Source: Acinetobacter sp. CFCC 10889
GTDB taxonomy: Bacteria; Pseudomonadota; Gammaproteobacteria; Pseudomonadales; Moraxellaceae
Direction of reading: 5' to 3'
Assembly: GCF_003268395.1 (NCBI RefSeq)
Contig: NZ_LQXQ01000025.1
Location: forward strand, 1 to 62,785
Length of the DNA stretch: 62,785 nt
Shown here one piece after another: positions 28,259 through 38,182 of the stretch (positions are counted from its first letter, which is position 1; the number at the start of each line of letters is the position of its first letter). Under the pieces are notes generated by a model. That model did no database searches. It saw nothing but the letters and a program-made list of their open reading frames with translations, and was not told the DNA's origin. A program made the position numbers and the translations under genes.

Positions 28259-28615
28259 ATGCGCTTTATTTTAGGTTTACTCTTAATTGCAGTGTTTGTT
28301 TATTCTCTAGCACTGGTATTAATTAATGGAACGGAATTGCCTGTAGACCTATGGTTTACACAAGTTCCTGCAATGCGTTTGGGTTTATTATTATTATTAA
28401 CTTTAGCCATTGGGATTGTTTTGGGATTGTTGATTGGTGTACAAATTTTCCGAGTATTTCAAAATCATTGGGAAATTCGCCGATTACGTAAAGATATTGA
28501 ACATTTACGGAAAGAGCAAATCCAAAGTGCACAATTGGCAGCGGCTGAAGCGGCTGCAAGTGCGCGTCATGAAAAAACCGTGATGGATGTTTATCCTGAC
28601 GATAAAAAACTCTAA
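28259..28615 (+). CDS. lapA: LapA-family (DUF1049) inner-membrane protein
   Basis: About 118 aa with two N-terminal membrane helices (FILGLLLIAVFVYSLALVLI and LGLLLLLTLAIGIVLGLLIG) and a cytoplasmic coiled coil rich in Ala/Glu. LapA works with LapB to control LpxC stability and LPS synthesis in enterobacteria; lapB is not seen here. I chose the ATG at 28259 with GGGG just upstream rather than the GTG at 28253. Confidence 0.8.
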   Translation: MRFILGLLLIAVFVYSLALVLINGTELPVDLWFTQVPAMRLGLLLLLTLAIGIVLGLLIGVQIFRVFQNHWEIRRLRKDIEHLRKEQIQSAQLAAAEAAASARHEKTVMDVYPDDKKL

Positions 28616-28632
28616 ACACAGCCATTCTTTAG

Positions 28633-28670
28633 ACCCCCAATCATGATAATAATGAAAGATTGGGGGTTTA
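28633..28670 (+). terminator. Intrinsic terminator after lapA
   Basis: 10-bp stem ACCCCCAATC / GATTGGGGGT (28633-28642 with 28658-28667), followed by TTTATTG. Confidence 0.75.
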
Positions 28671-28783
28671 TTGTTTGTTTATTCTCATAATGATTCGAAT
28701 AATCACCAAGCATCGCATTAATTCTTGGTAGTCCTCTCGATTATCTTTATAATAAGGCACCTTATTGTGATGGAAAGATTCTC

Positions 28784-29464
28784 TTGAGTATTATTGTTGC
28801 CTTAGATGCTAAAAGCCAATATGACGCATTAACCATCGCTGATCAGTTAGATCCATCACTTTGTCGTCTTAAAGTGGGTAAAGAGTTATTTACGCACGAA
28901 GGTTCTTCGATTGTCAAAGCATTACATGATCGTAAATTTGAAGTATTTTTAGATTTAAAATTCCATGATATTCCAAATACGACAGCACAAGCTGTATGTG
29001 CGGCAGGTGACATGGGGGTTTGGATGGTCAATGTGCATGCTTCAGGTGGTCGTAAAATGATGGAAACCTGTGTTGAGCGTTTAAAAGCTGGGAATTATAA
29101 AACTCAATTGATTGCAGTGACTGTTTTGACCTCAATGGGACGTGAGGATTTACGCGATATCGGTTTGGATATTGAGCCTTTTGAGCAAGTTAAGCGTTTA
29201 GCGAAACTTACCAAAGACAGTGGCTTGGATGGTGTGGTATGTTCTGCACAAGAAGCGAAAATGTTGCGTGAAGACTTGGGGCAAGATTTTGCTTTAGTGA
29301 CTCCTGGTATTCGTCCAGCGGGTTCGAATGCAGATGACCAAAAGCGTATTGTAACACCGAAACAAGCGATGCTAGATGGTTCTACCCATTTGGTGATTGG
29401 TCGTCCGATTACGCAGTCAGAAAATCCAAGTCAAACTTTGAAAGATATTTTGGCGACATTGTAA
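28784..29464 (+). CDS. pyrF: Orotidine 5'-phosphate decarboxylase
   Basis: 226-aa TIM barrel that makes UMP. The catalytic Lys/Asp motif [13 protein letters not shown] and the phosphate-binding VTPGIRPAG are intact. Start is a TTG ([10 protein letters not shown] follows), which gives the normal N-terminal first strand; no better ATG exists. Confidence 0.95.
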   Translation: MSIIVALDAKSQYDALTIADQLDPSLCRLKVGKELFTHEGSSIVKALHDRKFEVFLDLKFHDIPNTTAQAVCAAGDMGVWMVNVHASGGRKMMETCVERLKAGNYKTQLIAVTVLTSMGREDLRDIGLDIEPFEQVKRLAKLTKDSGLDGVVCSAQEAKMLREDLGQDFALVTPGIRPAGSNADDQKRIVTPKQAMLDGSTHLVIGRPITQSENPSQTLKDILATL

Positions 29465-29486
29465 TATGTTCTATTGTAAATAATAT

Positions 29487-29521
29487 CTAGTAGAAAACCT
29501 TTTGCAAAGGTTTTCTACTTA
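29487..29521 (+). terminator. Strong hairpin terminator after pyrF
   Basis: Perfect 14-bp stem AGTAGAAAACCTTT / AAAGGTTTTCTACT (29489-29502 with 29506-29519) with a 3-nt loop. The T tract is poor, so processing or bidirectional stopping is also possible. Confidence 0.65.
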
Positions 29522-29572
29522 TTGAAAAATATTGATTTATATAAATTAAAATAATAATAAGGTATATATTGA

Positions 29573-29917
29573 GTGTTTAAAATTAAACCATTGACTATTA
29601 TTTTTTTGTTACTTTTATTCATTGTGCCTTTATGTCAAGAATTATATAAGCAGAAAATTTATAATCGAGCGATGAGAGCGTTTTGTGTTCAGTCACATTT
29701 AGGTCGATCTGTGAATGAGATTTCAGCAATCGTTGCCCAAAATAAGATGCTTAAAATTCCTAATTCTTTAAATAAGGGAAATCAGCCGATCAGTGAAATC
29801 ATAGTTTTCCCTAAAAAACCAAGTTTCGATAGTGCAATTTGTCAGCTAGAGATTAAGAACAATAAAGTGATTAATATTGGTTATGCTCCAGCTGAGGCTG
29901 AGAATAAGGTTTTATAA
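29573..29917 (+). CDS. Hypothetical protein with one N-terminal membrane segment
   Basis: 114 aa from a GTG. Residues 6-22 (PLTIIFLLLLFIVPLCQ) form a membrane anchor or uncleaved signal. The remainder is short and soluble, with FCVQSHLGRSVNEISAIV and a second Cys in FDSAICQLEI. No family recognised. Its stop codon overlaps the stop of the convergent gene in the palindrome TTATAA. Confidence 0.55.
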   Translation: MFKIKPLTIIFLLLLFIVPLCQELYKQKIYNRAMRAFCVQSHLGRSVNEISAIVAQNKMLKIPNSLNKGNQPISEIIVFPKKPSFDSAICQLEIKNNKVINIGYAPAEAENKVL

Positions 29918-30820
29918 AGCTGCTAAAATACTTACAGCAATCGGCGCAAGTACAGATAATACAAAACCACTCACCATCGCATGGGGAATAAACTCATTAC
30001 CACAAGCTTGCTTGACCATAGGTAATGTCACATCCATTGCAGTTGCACCTGCTGAAGAAATCGCAGAACGAGGGTAACGCCAACCGATCATATACATAAA
30101 TAAAATAGCGAAGATTTCACGAAATAAATCATTAATTAAAGCAATACTGCCGAGATGAGCATTTCTAAGCTCAGTGACTACGATCCCTGTCATGGAATAA
30201 AAACCATAGCCTTGTGACAACATAATTAAATCTTTCAAGCTGATGTTGGTCATGATGAATGAGCAAATAATTGCACCTAAAAGAGAACCGATAATACAAC
30301 CGATGGGTACGAGTAATATTTTCCAATTTAGCCAAGAACGGTCTAATGGAGAATAAGCCAAGTCCAAACCAATGAGTAGCATGAAAACGAGCAACAAATA
30401 CCACGTACTGACATGAAGTTGGTAGTTAAAATAAGCAAATAATTCAGATAAGCCATAACCTAAAGCCAGTGCAATAAAGGCATAACTGATATTGAGTAAT
30501 GAGCCAATGAGCAGTTCTGCTGAAACTTTTCCCTGTGTGGGTTGAAAACCAATTGCTTTAAACAGTACATAGCAGCAGAGGAATGCACCAATAGAGGTAG
30601 CAAAGGAAATACTTATGGCATCACTGACAATTTGAGCGGGTTGAGCAATGCTGTGCAGCGTTTGTGCAAATTCAATGGCGATCGCCACCAATAAAATGTA
30701 GGTAAAATAAGGCAAGATTTTAAAGGCAATTTTTTCAAGCCAAGTTGGTAATCTGCGTGCCAGAATAAAACCTAAAAATAAACAAAATAAAAGTTGGAAA
30801 ATGAGCCAGAGAGATTGCAT
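29912..30820 (-). CDS. Lysine exporter LysO-family membrane protein
   Basis: 302 aa, about eight to nine membrane helices. The C-terminal half carries LysO/YbjE-type boxes: LSQGYGFYSMTGIVVTELR, GSIALINDLFREIFAI and SSAGATAMDVTLPMVKQACG. The family exports L-lysine and toxic analogues such as thialysine. Substrate here is inferred. Convergent with the upstream small gene; the stops share TTATAA. Confidence 0.78.
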   Translation of the reverse strand: MQSLWLIFQLLFCLFLGFILARRLPTWLEKIAFKILPYFTYILLVAIAIEFAQTLHSIAQPAQIVSDAISISFATSIGAFLCCYVLFKAIGFQPTQGKVSAELLIGSLLNISYAFIALALGYGLSELFAYFNYQLHVSTWYLLLVFMLLIGLDLAYSPLDRSWLNWKILLVPIGCIIGSLLGAIICSFIMTNISLKDLIMLSQGYGFYSMTGIVVTELRNAHLGSIALINDLFREIFAILFMYMIGWRYPRSAISSAGATAMDVTLPMVKQACGNEFIPHAMVSGFVLSVLAPIAVSILAAL

Positions 30821-30850
30821 AAAAATGGGGAAATAGTCATTATTTCCCCA
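30821..30850 (-). terminator. Intrinsic terminator of the monooxygenase gene
   Basis: 10-bp stem TGGGGAAATA / TATTTCCCCA (30826-30835 with 30841-30850), followed on the minus strand by T5. It separates the flavoprotein gene from the LysO-like gene. Confidence 0.8.
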
Positions 30851-30864
30851 TTATAGCGTAAGTT

Positions 30865-32388
30865 TTAAGCAGTACGTGTGCTTTTGTTAGACACTTGTTT
30901 TTGACCTAACAATAAATAATCAGCGGCGTTCACTGTTCGGGTTTGTAGCCAGAATTTCCATGTGTAAGTTGGCCAAAGTGAGAAGTTTTTGCCGCCATCT
31001 TGTTGATACCAACTGACACAACCTGATTGCCAAACAGTACCTTTAAGTTTTTCTTGTACACGTTCATTAAAGGCATCTTGAACTTCAGGTTTGATTGCAA
31101 TTGCTTGTGTCTTGGTTTTGTTGACCAGTTGAATGAGTTGTAAAATATATTGCACTTGTGATTCGATCATGAAAATCACAGAATTATGTCCAAGAACTGT
31201 ATTTGGCCCCAATAGTTGGAATAAATTTGGGAAATTTTTGGTACTAATCCCATAATAGCTTTCTGCGCCATCTTTCCATGCATCTTTGAGTTCAATGCCA
31301 TTTAAGCCGAAGCATTCAAATGCTTTGAGGTAAATACGTGGATCGGTAATAAAACCTGTACCATAGATTAAACAGTCAATAGGGCGTTCCTTACCATCTT
31401 TGGTAATGATGCTATTTTCGGTGACTTCTTGAATCGCATCGGTAATGAGTTCGACATTATCACGGTTGAATGTTGGAAAATATTTATTCGAAATCAAAAT
31501 TCGTTTACAGCCCATAACATAATCAGGGGTAAGTTCTTTCGCAATGGCTTTATCTTTTACTTGAAACTTAATAAATGCTTCAGCGAGTTTTTGTCCATAC
31601 TTCATGATTTGTGGTTGCACAATTGGGACGACACGTGATTCATTTGACCAATATAAACGAGCACGATGTAATTTTCTAAACCATTCAAAACGTTTAAATA
31701 ATTTTTTATCTAAAGCATTGTATGCACGTTCATCACGTGGAATGACCCATGCTGCTGTACGTTGTAAAACGTAGAGATTTTTCACTTTAGCTGCAATTTC
31801 AGGAATATATTGAATGGCACTGCCACCTGTGCCTATAGATGCAACATTTTTATCATTTAAGTTATATTGATGATTCCATTGAGATGAATGGAAAATCTCA
31901 CCTTGGAATTTTTCAATGCCTTTGATTTTTGGAATTTGTGGTACATGTAAAGGGCCTGATGCAAAAATGACAAATTGAGCCTCAATTTTTTGTCCATTTT
32001 TTAAATCTAAATGCCAATGACATTGTTGTTCATCGTAACGTGTAGAAGTAACTTCTTGGTTAAATTGAATGTATTTTTTTAGATCATATTCTTTGATCAA
32101 ATCTTGGATGTAGTCAAAAATTTCAGGTGCTTCAGCATAGCGTTTTGACCAGTCTTTTTTCGGTGCAAATGACAGAGAATACATGTGCGATTGTACATCA
32201 CAGGCTGCGCCAGGATATTGGTTTTCACGCCATGTTCCACCGACATCATCAGCTTTTTCTAGAATAATAAAGTCATGAATATTTGCTTGTAGCAAGCGGA
32301 TCGCCATTGCTAAGCCACCGAAACCTGCACCAATAATAGCAATTTGTGTTTTTTGGGTGGTTTCTTGGTTAGAGTTTGCTGCACACAT
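30865..32388 (-). CDS. Flavin-containing / Baeyer-Villiger-type monooxygenase
   Basis: 507 aa with two Rossmann motifs: FAD site IAIIGAGFGGLAMAIRL near residue 17 and NADPH site IGTGGSAIQY. Between them lies FQGEIFHSSQW, which matches the FxGxxxHxxxW fingerprint of class B monooxygenases. VGGTWRENQYPGAACD is also typical. It would insert oxygen beside a ketone or oxidise a heteroatom; substrate unknown. It is transcribed divergently from an AraC-type gene that probably controls it. Confidence 0.85.
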   Translation of the reverse strand: MCAANSNQETTQKTQIAIIGAGFGGLAMAIRLLQANIHDFIILEKADDVGGTWRENQYPGAACDVQSHMYSLSFAPKKDWSKRYAEAPEIFDYIQDLIKEYDLKKYIQFNQEVTSTRYDEQQCHWHLDLKNGQKIEAQFVIFASGPLHVPQIPKIKGIEKFQGEIFHSSQWNHQYNLNDKNVASIGTGGSAIQYIPEIAAKVKNLYVLQRTAAWVIPRDERAYNALDKKLFKRFEWFRKLHRARLYWSNESRVVPIVQPQIMKYGQKLAEAFIKFQVKDKAIAKELTPDYVMGCKRILISNKYFPTFNRDNVELITDAIQEVTENSIITKDGKERPIDCLIYGTGFITDPRIYLKAFECFGLNGIELKDAWKDGAESYYGISTKNFPNLFQLLGPNTVLGHNSVIFMIESQVQYILQLIQLVNKTKTQAIAIKPEVQDAFNERVQEKLKGTVWQSGCVSWYQQDGGKNFSLWPTYTWKFWLQTRTVNAADYLLLGQKQVSNKSTRTA

Positions 32389-32540
32389 TTTTTAAACCTA
32401 ATTTTTTTGATTTTATGTAGATTAATTTAATTTGTGATATGAGAACATGATTGTAGCAACAGAAAAATTGATCATTTCGGCAATGTTCAAAGCACTTAGA
32501 GTATAGTAAAAAATAGCCAGTCTAAAATATTGTAGTGATA

Positions 32541-33551
32541 ATGAAGAGATCAATACTGGGTTTGATGTACTTAATTCAAGGTATGCGTAATGCCGGCATT
32601 GATGTGGATGAACGTCTTGCAAGTATTGGTATTCAGTCCGATGCACTTGACCCTAGTTCGATTATCCATCCAAGTCTGGAGTGGGATATACAAAAAGTCA
32701 TTGGACAAGGTGTAAAGCCAGAAACAGGTTTATTCATTGGGCAGCATTATGCTTTGGCTGGGTATGGTCCTTTGTTAATGTTGTTGGTGACATGTAATAC
32801 GGTAGGTGATGCCATTAAAAATGGCATTCGTTTTCAAGGTTTAACACATTTATATGGTGTATTGGATATACTTGAAAATGAACGACAAGTTGCTTTAAGT
32901 TACCAACCTGTCGATCTCAGTACAGACATGGGATTATTGCGTGCGCAATGTGAAATTTCAGGAACCTATAAATTTTTACAAGATATTTATAAAATGATGG
33001 GTTTGCCGACCCCAGATATGAAGATTGAATTGCCTTTTGCTCAACCAAAAGATAGTGAAACCTTAAAACAGTTTCGGGATTATTATGGTGCAAATTTACA
33101 CTTTGGTTGTAAAGCTGCGGCATTTTGGCTAGATCGCTATGTGGTGGGAGTGAAAATACCCTCTGCGGATATGATGACCAATCGTGTATATGAAGTAAAA
33201 TGTATTGAGGAAATTCAACGTTTAAGTGTGGTTAAAAATGAAGTTCCTACACTCGTTCAACGTGTTAATGATTATTTGGAATTACAGCAAGGCGTGATTC
33301 CAAGTATGGCAGAAACTGCGCAAGCATTAAATTTACCTGAACGTACATTGCGTCATCAGTTGCAACAATTAAACACCAGTTATAAAGTGATTCGAGAGCA
33401 ATTAATTAAACATAAAGCATTGCGTTTGATTGAATATAAAGAATATTCAATTGAGGTTATTGCTGAATTATTGGGATATTCTGAGCCTGCTGCGTTTAAT
33501 CATGCATTTAAACGTTGGTTTGGTCAGAGCCCGCGCCAATATGGCAAATAA
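32541..33551 (+). CDS. AraC-family transcriptional regulator
   Basis: About 336 aa. The N-terminal ligand-binding part (SILGLMYLIQGMRNAGIDVDE and LLMLLVTCNTVGDAIKNGI) is of the AraC arabinose-binding-like group. The C-terminal HTH pair ends with EVIAELLGYSEPAAFNHAFKRWFGQSPRQYG, the AraC signature. Divergent from the flavin monooxygenase gene, 152 bp apart, suggesting it activates that gene. ATG at 32541 is preferred to the GTG two codons upstream. Confidence 0.88.
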   Translation: MKRSILGLMYLIQGMRNAGIDVDERLASIGIQSDALDPSSIIHPSLEWDIQKVIGQGVKPETGLFIGQHYALAGYGPLLMLLVTCNTVGDAIKNGIRFQGLTHLYGVLDILENERQVALSYQPVDLSTDMGLLRAQCEISGTYKFLQDIYKMMGLPTPDMKIELPFAQPKDSETLKQFRDYYGANLHFGCKAAAFWLDRYVVGVKIPSADMMTNRVYEVKCIEEIQRLSVVKNEVPTLVQRVNDYLELQQGVIPSMAETAQALNLPERTLRHQLQQLNTSYKVIREQLIKHKALRLIEYKEYSIEVIAELLGYSEPAAFNHAFKRWFGQSPRQYGK

Positions 33552-33651
33552 AACATTTTTCGGTATAGCAAAGATTAATTAATGACAAAGTCTTATTTAT
33601 CAAGTTGTAATTTTCGCTATACTTCCATCAGCCCCTAAAAGTATTCGTAAT

Positions 33652-34800
33652 ATGTTAGACAAGAAATCAGCACATAGCACCGCATTTACACCCGTATCTC
33701 CTGCTGAGCGTTATGCTCAAGCTTTGTCATCTGGGCAGTTTCTACCCGATGAAGCACAGGCGCAAGCAGTGCATGAGTTGGATCGTGTCTGGCAGGAACT
33801 TATTCATCGTTATAAAGCTTCTAAAAAAGCCTTTCGTCGTTTTCGCCGTCAAACGTCACCTAAGGGTGTATATATGTGGGGTGGTGTAGGACGTGGTAAA
33901 ACATGGTTAATGGATCAGTTTTATGAATCTGTACCATTTCGCCGTAAAACACGTATGCATTTCCATCATTTTATGCAATATGTACATAAAGAGCTAAATA
34001 AGCTTTCAGGTCAACGTAATCCCTTGGACTTGGTGGCAGATCAAATTTATAAAGATGCTGTGGTGATTTGTTTTGATGAGTTTTTCGTATCAAACGTGAC
34101 TGATGCGATGATTCTCAGTGATTTATTCCAAAAACTATTTACCCGTGGTATTACACTGATCGCAACTTCAAATATTGCACCAGATGGCTTGTATAAAAAT
34201 GGTATCCATCGTGATCGTTTTATTCCAACGATTGAAATGGTCAAGAAAAATTGTGTGATTTTAAATGTTGATGCAGGTGTGGACTATCGTTTACGTGTAT
34301 TAAAACAAGCACAATTATTTAAATCTCCATTGAATGATGATCATACAATGTGGATGGATGAGCGTTTTCATGCGTTAGTGTTATCACAAACGGTGTCTAA
34401 AAGTTCAATCACGATCAATAATCGTGAAGTTGAAACACTTGGGCATACTGAAGATGTATTGTGGTGTGAATTCCGTGAATTGTGTATGAAACCTCGCAGT
34501 CCATCTGACTTTATTGAAATTGCCAATATTTACAATACGGTTTTGGTCAGTAATGTACCGCATTTAGATGATTTGCTTTCAGAGGGCACACGCCGTTTTA
34601 TTTACTTGGTTGATGAGTTTTATGATCGAGGTGTAAAATTATTACTGACTTCAGCAGATTCGATTATTGAGATTTATGAGGGTGAGAAACTCGCATTTGA
34701 GATTGAGCGTACTCGTTCACGTTTGCTGGAAATGCAGTCAGATGAATATTTACAAGCTGAGCATCGTCAAATTCAAAGTAAAGAATTGCAAGTAGAATAA
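33652..34800 (+). CDS. zapE: Cell division ATPase ZapE (AFG1-like)
   Basis: 382-aa AAA+ ATPase with Walker A MWGGVGRGKTWLMD, Walker B VICFDEFFVSNV and sensor IATSNIAP. ZapE interacts with the Z-ring during late division or under low oxygen. Length is normal for the family. Confidence 0.9.
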   Translation: MLDKKSAHSTAFTPVSPAERYAQALSSGQFLPDEAQAQAVHELDRVWQELIHRYKASKKAFRRFRRQTSPKGVYMWGGVGRGKTWLMDQFYESVPFRRKTRMHFHHFMQYVHKELNKLSGQRNPLDLVADQIYKDAVVICFDEFFVSNVTDAMILSDLFQKLFTRGITLIATSNIAPDGLYKNGIHRDRFIPTIEMVKKNCVILNVDAGVDYRLRVLKQAQLFKSPLNDDHTMWMDERFHALVLSQTVSKSSITINNREVETLGHTEDVLWCEFRELCMKPRSPSDFIEIANIYNTVLVSNVPHLDDLLSEGTRRFIYLVDEFYDRGVKLLLTSADSIIEIYEGEKLAFEIERTRSRLLEMQSDEYLQAEHRQIQSKELQVE

Positions 34801-35185
34801 TGCTTTTTCATGCATGAGCACTCGTCAGAGTGCTTTTTTTTTTGGGAAAATGAAACACATTGTTCACAAGCTTTTATCGACATTACATGCTTTTCGTGGC
34901 TTAATCAGGAATGAAAAAAAGTATATTGATATTAAAATGATCAAATAAATGACCTTTTCGGCACTTAAGTCTAATTTCGACATTTTAAAAAATTTATACA
35001 CTGTGGAAAGAGTATTCAAATTGTTGATGTTATTTGCTTCTTAAACAGTATTTAATTGAATGATGCAGGTATGTATTCAATTTAAAATGCTTACTATTTA
35101 GGAATGTGATATTACTATTCAGCAAGGTATAAATCGGTATACTAAGAATCTCTTGTTATAAAAAGTAGCAATATCAGGAAAGACA
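34801..35185. other. 385-bp intergenic region between zapE and glcB
   Basis: After the zapE terminator the stretch is AT-rich with no convincing ORF. It probably holds the glcB promoter: a TATACT at 35138-35143 is a candidate -10 box about 42 bp upstream of the start, without a clear -35, so activator dependence is possible. AGGAAAG just before the ATG is the ribosome-binding site. Confidence 0.4.
34816..34843 (+). terminator. Intrinsic terminator of zapE
   Basis: Stem AGCACTC / GAGTGCT (34817-34823 with 34828-34834), loop GTCA, then a long T run. Confidence 0.88.
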
Positions 35186-37348
35186 ATGACTGCACGTATT
35201 CAAAAAGGCAAGTTAGCGATTGCTAAAGAACTCTACGATTTCATCGAAAATGAAGCTTTACCAGGCTCAGGTCTAGACAGTGAAAAATACTGGAAAGATT
35301 TCGAGCAAGTTGTTGTCGATCTTAGTCCAAAAAATAAAGCATTATTGGCTAAGCGTGATGACCTTCAAGCAAAAATTGATGAATGGCACCGCAACAACAA
35401 ATTTGAACTCGAAGCTTATAAAGCTTTCCTTACCGAAATTGGCTACTTATTACCAGAAGTAGAAGATTTCCAAATCAGCACAGAAAATGTAGATGAAGAG
35501 ATCGCATTATTGGCTGGTGCGCAGTTGGTCGTACCTGTGCGTAATGCACGTTACTGCTTAAACGCTGCTAACGCGCGTTGGGGTTCTTTATACGATGCAC
35601 TTTACGGTTTTGACGTCATCCCTGAAGATGGTGGCGCGGAAAAAGGTAAGGGCTATAACCCAGTTCGTGGCGACAAAGTAATCGCATTTGCTAAGAATTT
35701 CTTAAATGAAACTTTCCCATTGGCAAATGGTTCACATGCTGACGCAACCAAATATGCTGTTGAAGGCAAAAAATTAGTTGTTACGTTAAAAGACGGTTCA
35801 ACAACAACGCTTGCAAAAGAAGCTCAATTTGTTGGTTTTAACGGTGACGAAGCTGCACCAGTGGAAATCGTACTTTTAAATAACGGTTTACACGTAATCA
35901 TCGAAGTGGATGCTACAAGCCCAATCGGTAAAACTGACGCAGCTGGCGTAAAAGACCTTGTTCTTGAAGCTGCTGTAACCACGATTCAAGATTTGGAAGA
36001 CTCGATCGCAGCTGTTGATGCTGAAGAGAAAGTTGAAGGCTACCGTAACTGGTTAGGCTTAATGAAAGGTACGCTTGAAGAGTCTATCGAAAAAAATGGT
36101 AAAACCATTACTCGTACACTAAATAAAGACCGTACACACAAAAACCTAATCGGTGGTGAAACTAAACTTCACGGTCGTTCATTGATGTTGCTTCGTAACG
36201 TGGGTCACTTGATGACAAACCCTGCGATCCTTGTAGATGGTGCTGAAATCTACGAAGGTATCATGGATGCATTGATCACTCCGTTGCTTACATTTGCAGA
36301 CATCAAAGGCGAAAACGAGAACAAGAACTCACGTAAAGGTTCTATGTACATCGTGAAGCCAAAAATGCATGGTCCTGAAGAAGTTGCATTTGCAGTTGAA
36401 TTGTTTGAACGTTCAGAAAAAGCGTTAGGCTTACCTGCAAAAACTTTAAAAATCGGGATCATGGATGAAGAGCGTCGTACTTCTGTGAACTTGAAAAACT
36501 GTATCGCACAAGCGAAAGATCGTACGATCTTCATCAATACAGGTTTCATGGATCGTACAGGTGATGAAATTCATACATTTATGGAAGCTGGTCCATTCGT
36601 TCGTAAAGGCGAAGTGAAAGCTCAAATTTGGTTCCCAGCGTACGAAAACCGTAACGTGATGGTTGGTTTACAGTCTGGTTTACGTGGTAAAGCACAGATC
36701 GGTAAAGGCATGTGGCCAAAACCAGACATGCTTTTAGACATGTACAAAACTAAGATTGAACATCCTGAGGCGGGCGCAAGCTGTGCATGGGTTCCATCTC
36801 CATCAGGTGCTGTGATTCACGCGATCCATTACCACCAATGCAACGTGTCTGCGCGTCAGCTTGAGTTGTTAAAAACTGATGCATTGCCATTAGATGACTT
36901 ATTAACTCCTCCTTTGGCAACAGATACGAATTGGACTGCGGAAGAGAAAACCAAAGAACTTGAAAATAACTTACAAGGTATCTTGGGTTATGTGGTTCGT
37001 TGGGTTGACTTGGGCGTAGGTTGTTCTAAAGTTCCAGACATCAACAACGTTGGTTTGATGGAAGACCGTGCAACTTTACGTATTTCTTCACAACACGTTG
37101 CGAACTGGTTACGTCACGGTATTGTGACTAAAGAGCAAGTTGAAGAAGTGATGCAACGCATGGCGAAAATTGTGGATGAGCAAAATGCGAATGATCCAGA
37201 ATATACAGCTATGGCGCCAAGTTTCGATGGCTATGCTTACCAAGCAGCGTATGACTTAGTATTTAAAGGTGGCGAACAGCCATCGGGTTATACTGAGCCA
37301 TTATTACACGCTTACCGTTTAAAATTAAAAGGTTATACAGGTGACTAA
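35186..37348 (+). CDS. glcB: Malate synthase G
   Basis: 720 aa, the usual size of isoform G. It condenses glyoxylate and acetyl-CoA to malate in the glyoxylate shunt. Motifs include [53 protein letters not shown] and [14 protein letters not shown], around the catalytic Arg, Glu and Asp. Codon choice is richer in C-ending codons than in neighbours, as in highly expressed genes. Confidence 0.96.
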   Translation: MTARIQKGKLAIAKELYDFIENEALPGSGLDSEKYWKDFEQVVVDLSPKNKALLAKRDDLQAKIDEWHRNNKFELEAYKAFLTEIGYLLPEVEDFQISTENVDEEIALLAGAQLVVPVRNARYCLNAANARWGSLYDALYGFDVIPEDGGAEKGKGYNPVRGDKVIAFAKNFLNETFPLANGSHADATKYAVEGKKLVVTLKDGSTTTLAKEAQFVGFNGDEAAPVEIVLLNNGLHVIIEVDATSPIGKTDAAGVKDLVLEAAVTTIQDLEDSIAAVDAEEKVEGYRNWLGLMKGTLEESIEKNGKTITRTLNKDRTHKNLIGGETKLHGRSLMLLRNVGHLMTNPAILVDGAEIYEGIMDALITPLLTFADIKGENENKNSRKGSMYIVKPKMHGPEEVAFAVELFERSEKALGLPAKTLKIGIMDEERRTSVNLKNCIAQAKDRTIFINTGFMDRTGDEIHTFMEAGPFVRKGEVKAQIWFPAYENRNVMVGLQSGLRGKAQIGKGMWPKPDMLLDMYKTKIEHPEAGASCAWVPSPSGAVIHAIHYHQCNVSARQLELLKTDALPLDDLLTPPLATDTNWTAEEKTKELENNLQGILGYVVRWVDLGVGCSKVPDINNVGLMEDRATLRISSQHVANWLRHGIVTKEQVEEVMQRMAKIVDEQNANDPEYTAMAPSFDGYAYQAAYDLVFKGGEQPSGYTEPLLHAYRLKLKGYTGD

Positions 37349-37374
37349 TCTGTAACCCTAAATGTTGTCAAAGC

Positions 37375-37405
37375 GAACCCCTGATTATTTCAGGGGTTTT
37401 CTTTT
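37375..37405 (+). terminator. Intrinsic terminator of glcB
   Basis: Stem CCCCTGA / TCAGGGG (37378-37384 with 37390-37396) followed by TTTTCTTTTT. Confidence 0.85.
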
Positions 37406-37481
37406 TATCCATGTGCGCTTGGTTTAACTTACTTTTAAGCTTTGATATAATAACGTAATTTACAAAAATTGAGTTAAGCTC

Positions 37482-37979
37482 TTGGAATTATTTATAAAAC
37501 AGAAAGTAGCACTGCGTAATAAAACAAAATCTTTTATAGGTACAGTATTGCTGACGATGATATCTACACACGGTTTTGCGCAAACAACAGATCTATCGTT
37601 GATCACAGGAGAGTGGGTGTGTACGCAAGAGATTAAAAATAACCATGTATTAATTCAATCCATTGATCAATATTATGAAAATGGCACGTACTTTTCGGAT
37701 TCAAAAATTCAGTTTGGTAATGATCAAAAAACCATTCATACCACGATGAAAACCAAAAGTGCTTGGGCACTTGATGAAAATCAAGCATTAGTTTTTAGCA
37801 AAACTAAATTGTTAAAAGTAGATTCAGATGATAAAAATTATGAAAAAGCATTGAAAAAAGAATATGAGCAATATCCAAATGCAGTCGCTAAAATTTTAGA
37901 GTTAAGCAAAAATAAAATGACATTGGAAGTGACGAAGCCTTTCAAAGTTGCAGAACCAATTGAGTGTGCTAAAAAATAA
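37482..37979 (+). CDS. Secreted hypothetical protein, 165 aa
   Basis: TTG start; basic N-terminus then a hydrophobic stretch ending in STHGFAQ, a plausible signal peptide (about 33 residues). The mature part starts TTDLSLITGEWVCTQ and ends PIECAKK, so two cysteines could pair. The ITGEWVC beginning resembles small lipocalin-like stress proteins only loosely. No assignment. Confidence 0.55.
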   Translation: MELFIKQKVALRNKTKSFIGTVLLTMISTHGFAQTTDLSLITGEWVCTQEIKNNHVLIQSIDQYYENGTYFSDSKIQFGNDQKTIHTTMKTKSAWALDENQALVFSKTKLLKVDSDDKNYEKALKKEYEQYPNAVAKILELSKNKMTLEVTKPFKVAEPIECAKK

Positions 37980-38013
37980 ATATGATGTAATATAATACAT
38001 GATAATAGAGTTT

Positions 38014-38043
38014 AAAAAATCGAGGTAAATACCTCGATTTTTT
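38014..38043 (+). terminator. Intrinsic terminator after the 37482 gene
   Basis: 10-bp stem AAATCGAGGT / ACCTCGATTT (38017-38026 with 38031-38040), flanked by A and T runs, so it may work both ways. Confidence 0.82.
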
Positions 38044-38182
38044 GATTCAGTTGGAAATGATATTTTAAATGATGGTATTAAAATATTTTTAACAAACTTA
38101 TAATTTATAAAAATCATAGAAATGTTAGGCTAAATAAATCAGTTAAATATTTTCTGCATATAAAAGATATGATAAATATAAA

